Origin: Streptosporangium roseum DSM 43021
GTDB taxonomy: Bacteria > Actinomycetota > Actinomycetes > Streptosporangiales > Streptosporangiaceae
Direction of reading: 5' to 3'
DNA length: 64,000 nucleotides
Assembly (NCBI RefSeq): GCF_000024865.1
Contig: NC_013595.1
Span: forward strand, 5,456,001 to 5,520,000
The stretch's first letter is position 1. Every line of letters starts with the position of its first letter. This document shows, one piece after another, positions 62,370 to 64,000 of the stretch. The translations under genes were made by a program, and so were the position numbers. Under the pieces are notes generated by a model. It searched no databases, was not told the DNA's origin, and saw only the letters and a program-made list of their open reading frames with translations.

Positions 62370-64000
62370 GGGGCCACCACCAGCTCGACGGTCGGGGCGT
62401 ACTGGCAGCGGCCGTACCACATGACCTTGACCAGGGCCCAGGAGGAGCCGGGGTCGGCGTCGCGCGGCGCGGCCACCTCGAACTCGGCGGTGGCGCTCTC
62501 CCCCGCCGCGAGGGCGAAGCCGCGGACCGGGTCGGCGATCAGGTCCCAGGTGCCCCAGGGGGAGACGAGCTGCAGTTCGCCGCGGATCTCGCCGCGGGTG
62601 CGGTTGCGCAGCGTGAGCCCCAGCACGGCCCGGCCGCCGGGGGCGACGCGCACCGACGGCGCGGTCACCTCCACCGACAGGCCGGTGTCGCGGCCGGGGT
62701 TGTCCTTGCTGCCCTGCGCGGCCACCCAGTCCTCGGGGACGTCGCCGGGTACGGGCAGGACGCCGGGCAGGTCGCCGACGGCGATCGTGACCACGTCCTC
62801 GACGGTCTGGCCGTCGTGCTCGATCCGGGCGGCGGTGAAGTACATCCCCGGCTCCACGCCCTCCGGCGGGGTGACCGTCACCGGGAACCGCAGGTGCCCG
62901 CCCGCCGTCAGCCGGTATGGCCGCCGCGTCAGGCTCGCCGTCCAGCCCTCGGGGGCGAGGATCTCCACGGCCCCTTCCACATCGGCGTCGAGCAGGTGCG
63001 AGGAGAGCACCACCGATACCTCGGCCGGCTCCCCCTCGGTCCGCACGAGTCCCGGTGAGGCCGCGACGCTCACCGGCAGGTACCCCATCGGCGCCGGTCC
63101 CCGGTTGTGCAGCCAGTACCGCGAGTGCACCGGCTGCGCCGCCTCGGCCACCGGCCCCAGCACCGCCCCGCCGTACGGCGGCATGCCCGCGTCGGCGGCG
63201 TCGCGCGATGGCAGGCCGGGCACGGCGATCACGGTGGCGACCTCGGCGCCGGTCAGTGCGATGACGCCCGGGACGGGTTCGCCCCGGCGTTCGAGCAGGT
63301 CAGCGCGGTACGCCTCGGTGAGGGCGAGCGCGCCGGAGAGGGTGGCGTCGCGGCCGTGGCCGGTGGACTCCATCAGGCGGACGGTCACCCCGGACGCCAG
63401 GTCCGGAGCGGCGGCCGATCCGCGCGCGGTCGGGTTGCCGGCTGGCTTGAGGGTGCCGACCAGCACCTCGCGGGCGGGCTGGACCCGTAGGTACGACCGG
63501 GCCGGTGGCAGCGGGCCCGGGTGCGGCTCGGCGACCACGGCGTACAGCGGGTGGTTGAACTCCTGCCCCTGGGCGGGCAGCGTCAGCGTGCGCCAGTCGC
63601 CCTCACCGGAGACCAGCGCGTAGCGGAACTCGTGGGTCCAGTGCATGAGCTGGAAGCCCGCGCCGTCGGGCAGTGTACGGCGGGGTGGGTCGATCCACAC
63701 GCCGGACGGCCAGCCGGTGCACGAGCGCATCAGCGACAGGTGCAGCGTCCCGGCCGGATCGACGGCGAAGCCCGGCAGGCCGTAGGTGAGCAGCGCGACG
63801 GTGTGGTCGGTGAGCAGCTCCGACTCCGGGACCTCCCCCGGGCAGCCGGCGCTCACGCGGGCGTCGGCGAGGTCGGCGGTCAGCGCCGCGGGGTCGGTGG
63901 TGACCAGGGCGGGCAGCGCGCGCAGGTCGCGCAGGTCGGCGTTGGGCCGCCAGACCTCGCGCAGCGGCCGCGCGGCCGGCACCCAGACGCGCCCGTCCCG
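62366..64000 (-). CDS. GH38 alpha-mannosidase, C-terminal part (runs off the right edge)
   Basis: The frame is open to the window end, 544 residues seen. LHLSLMRSCTGWPSGVWIDPPRRTLPDGAGFQLMHWTHEFRYALVSGEGDWR is the C-terminal beta-sandwich text of GH38 mannosidases; NEW3/CARDB-like Ig domains follow (MYFTAARIEHDGQTVEDVV, APSVRVAPGGRAVLGLTLRN). The catalytic nucleophile domain is outside. It would trim alpha-mannose from imported N-glycans, giving mannose to the kinase and ManA downstream in the same operon. Confidence 0.88.
   Translation of the reverse strand, partial: RDGRVWVPAARPLREVWRPNADLRDLRALPALVTTDPAALTADLADARVSAGCPGEVPESELLTDHTVALLTYGLPGFAVDPAGTLHLSLMRSCTGWPSGVWIDPPRRTLPDGAGFQLMHWTHEFRYALVSGEGDWRTLTLPAQGQEFNHPLYAVVAEPHPGPLPPARSYLRVQPAREVLVGTLKPAGNPTARGSAAAPDLASGVTVRLMESTGHGRDATLSGALALTEAYRADLLERRGEPVPGVIALTGAEVATVIAVPGLPSRDAADAGMPPYGGAVLGPVAEAAQPVHSRYWLHNRGPAPMGYLPVSVAASPGLVRTEGEPAEVSVVLSSHLLDADVEGAVEILAPEGWTASLTRRPYRLTAGGHLRFPVTVTPPEGVEPGMYFTAARIEHDGQTVEDVVTIAVGDLPGVLPVPGDVPEDWVAAQGSKDNPGRDTGLSVEVTAPSVRVAPGGRAVLGLTLRNRTRGEIRGELQLVSPWGTWDLIADPVRGFALAAGESATAEFEVAAPRDADPGSSWALVKVMWYGRCQYAPTVELVVAP

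Overview
The window is about 70% G+C, uses many GTG and TTG starts with 4-bp ATGA/GTGA gene overlaps, and carries actinobacterial gene families throughout (ABC-F, mycothiol-era metal genes, CmtR-like sensor, EndoH, ROK regulators). It looks like chromosome of a soil actinomycete, most likely a Streptosporangiaceae-type organism such as Nonomuraea or Streptosporangium; the genus is inference. Several starts sit exactly 7 nt after a TANNNT -10 box (1721, 8271, 21460, 36843), as expected of leaderless mRNAs.

Region 1, 1-10.2 kb: oxidative and resistance genes. A cytochrome P450 running off the left edge and its ferredoxin reductase diverge from a TetR gene and an SDR. There follow an MFS pump, a second P450 with its 3Fe-4S ferredoxin (and the stump of a second reductase), a kinase-fold phosphotransferase, and an ABC-F ribosome-protection gene with a probable leaderless 14-codon leader peptide.

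Region 2, 10.2-20.5 kb: a scarred zone. It holds a rifampin phosphotransferase (rph) under a rifamycin-associated element, with the stump of a rifampin-glycosyltransferase-like gene between element and rph, plus remnants of integrase, IS701-like and ISAs1-like transposases, two small secreted proteins, a YtrA-type GntR/membrane protein pair, a dienelactone-hydrolase-like gene lacking its nucleophile, and an in-frame histidine kinase/response regulator deletion fusion.

Region 3, 20.9-26.8 kb: MerR/imine-reductase-like pair, a second methionine aminopeptidase divergent from a small XRE regulator with palindromic operators, and a paralogous trpB-trpA-GntR operon with a DasR-like operator.

Region 4, 26.7-39.9 kb: metal and metalloid island with Tn3 debris at its left side. 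It contains a MerB-like organomercurial lyase, then an ArsR-centred cluster of two flavoprotein monooxygenases, an MFS pump, an 84-residue protein whose only cysteines are four CCG motifs, and an M28-type peptidase. Two promoters share an identical TTGACA-N3-CTCTAATCA block, linking the operons. A cysteine-synthase-like enzyme with an MFS exporter follows.

Region 5, 40-48 kb: a Tat-type class V aminotransferase; a BlaI/M56 regulator pair with matching operators in front of DsbA-VKOR and CopC operons; and a CmtR-like sensor with two cation diffusion facilitators and a DUF3703 protein.

Region 6, 48.2-64 kb: glycan catabolism. A sugar ABC transporter, GH20 hexosaminidase and Gfo/Idh/MocA oxidoreductase face a ROK repressor; then a secreted phosphodiesterase, secreted EndoH, ManA, a ROK sugar kinase, a His-rich unknown and a GH38 alpha-mannosidase running off the right edge. 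Together they fit release, import and dismantling of high-mannose N-glycans. No tRNA, rRNA or CRISPR array was seen.
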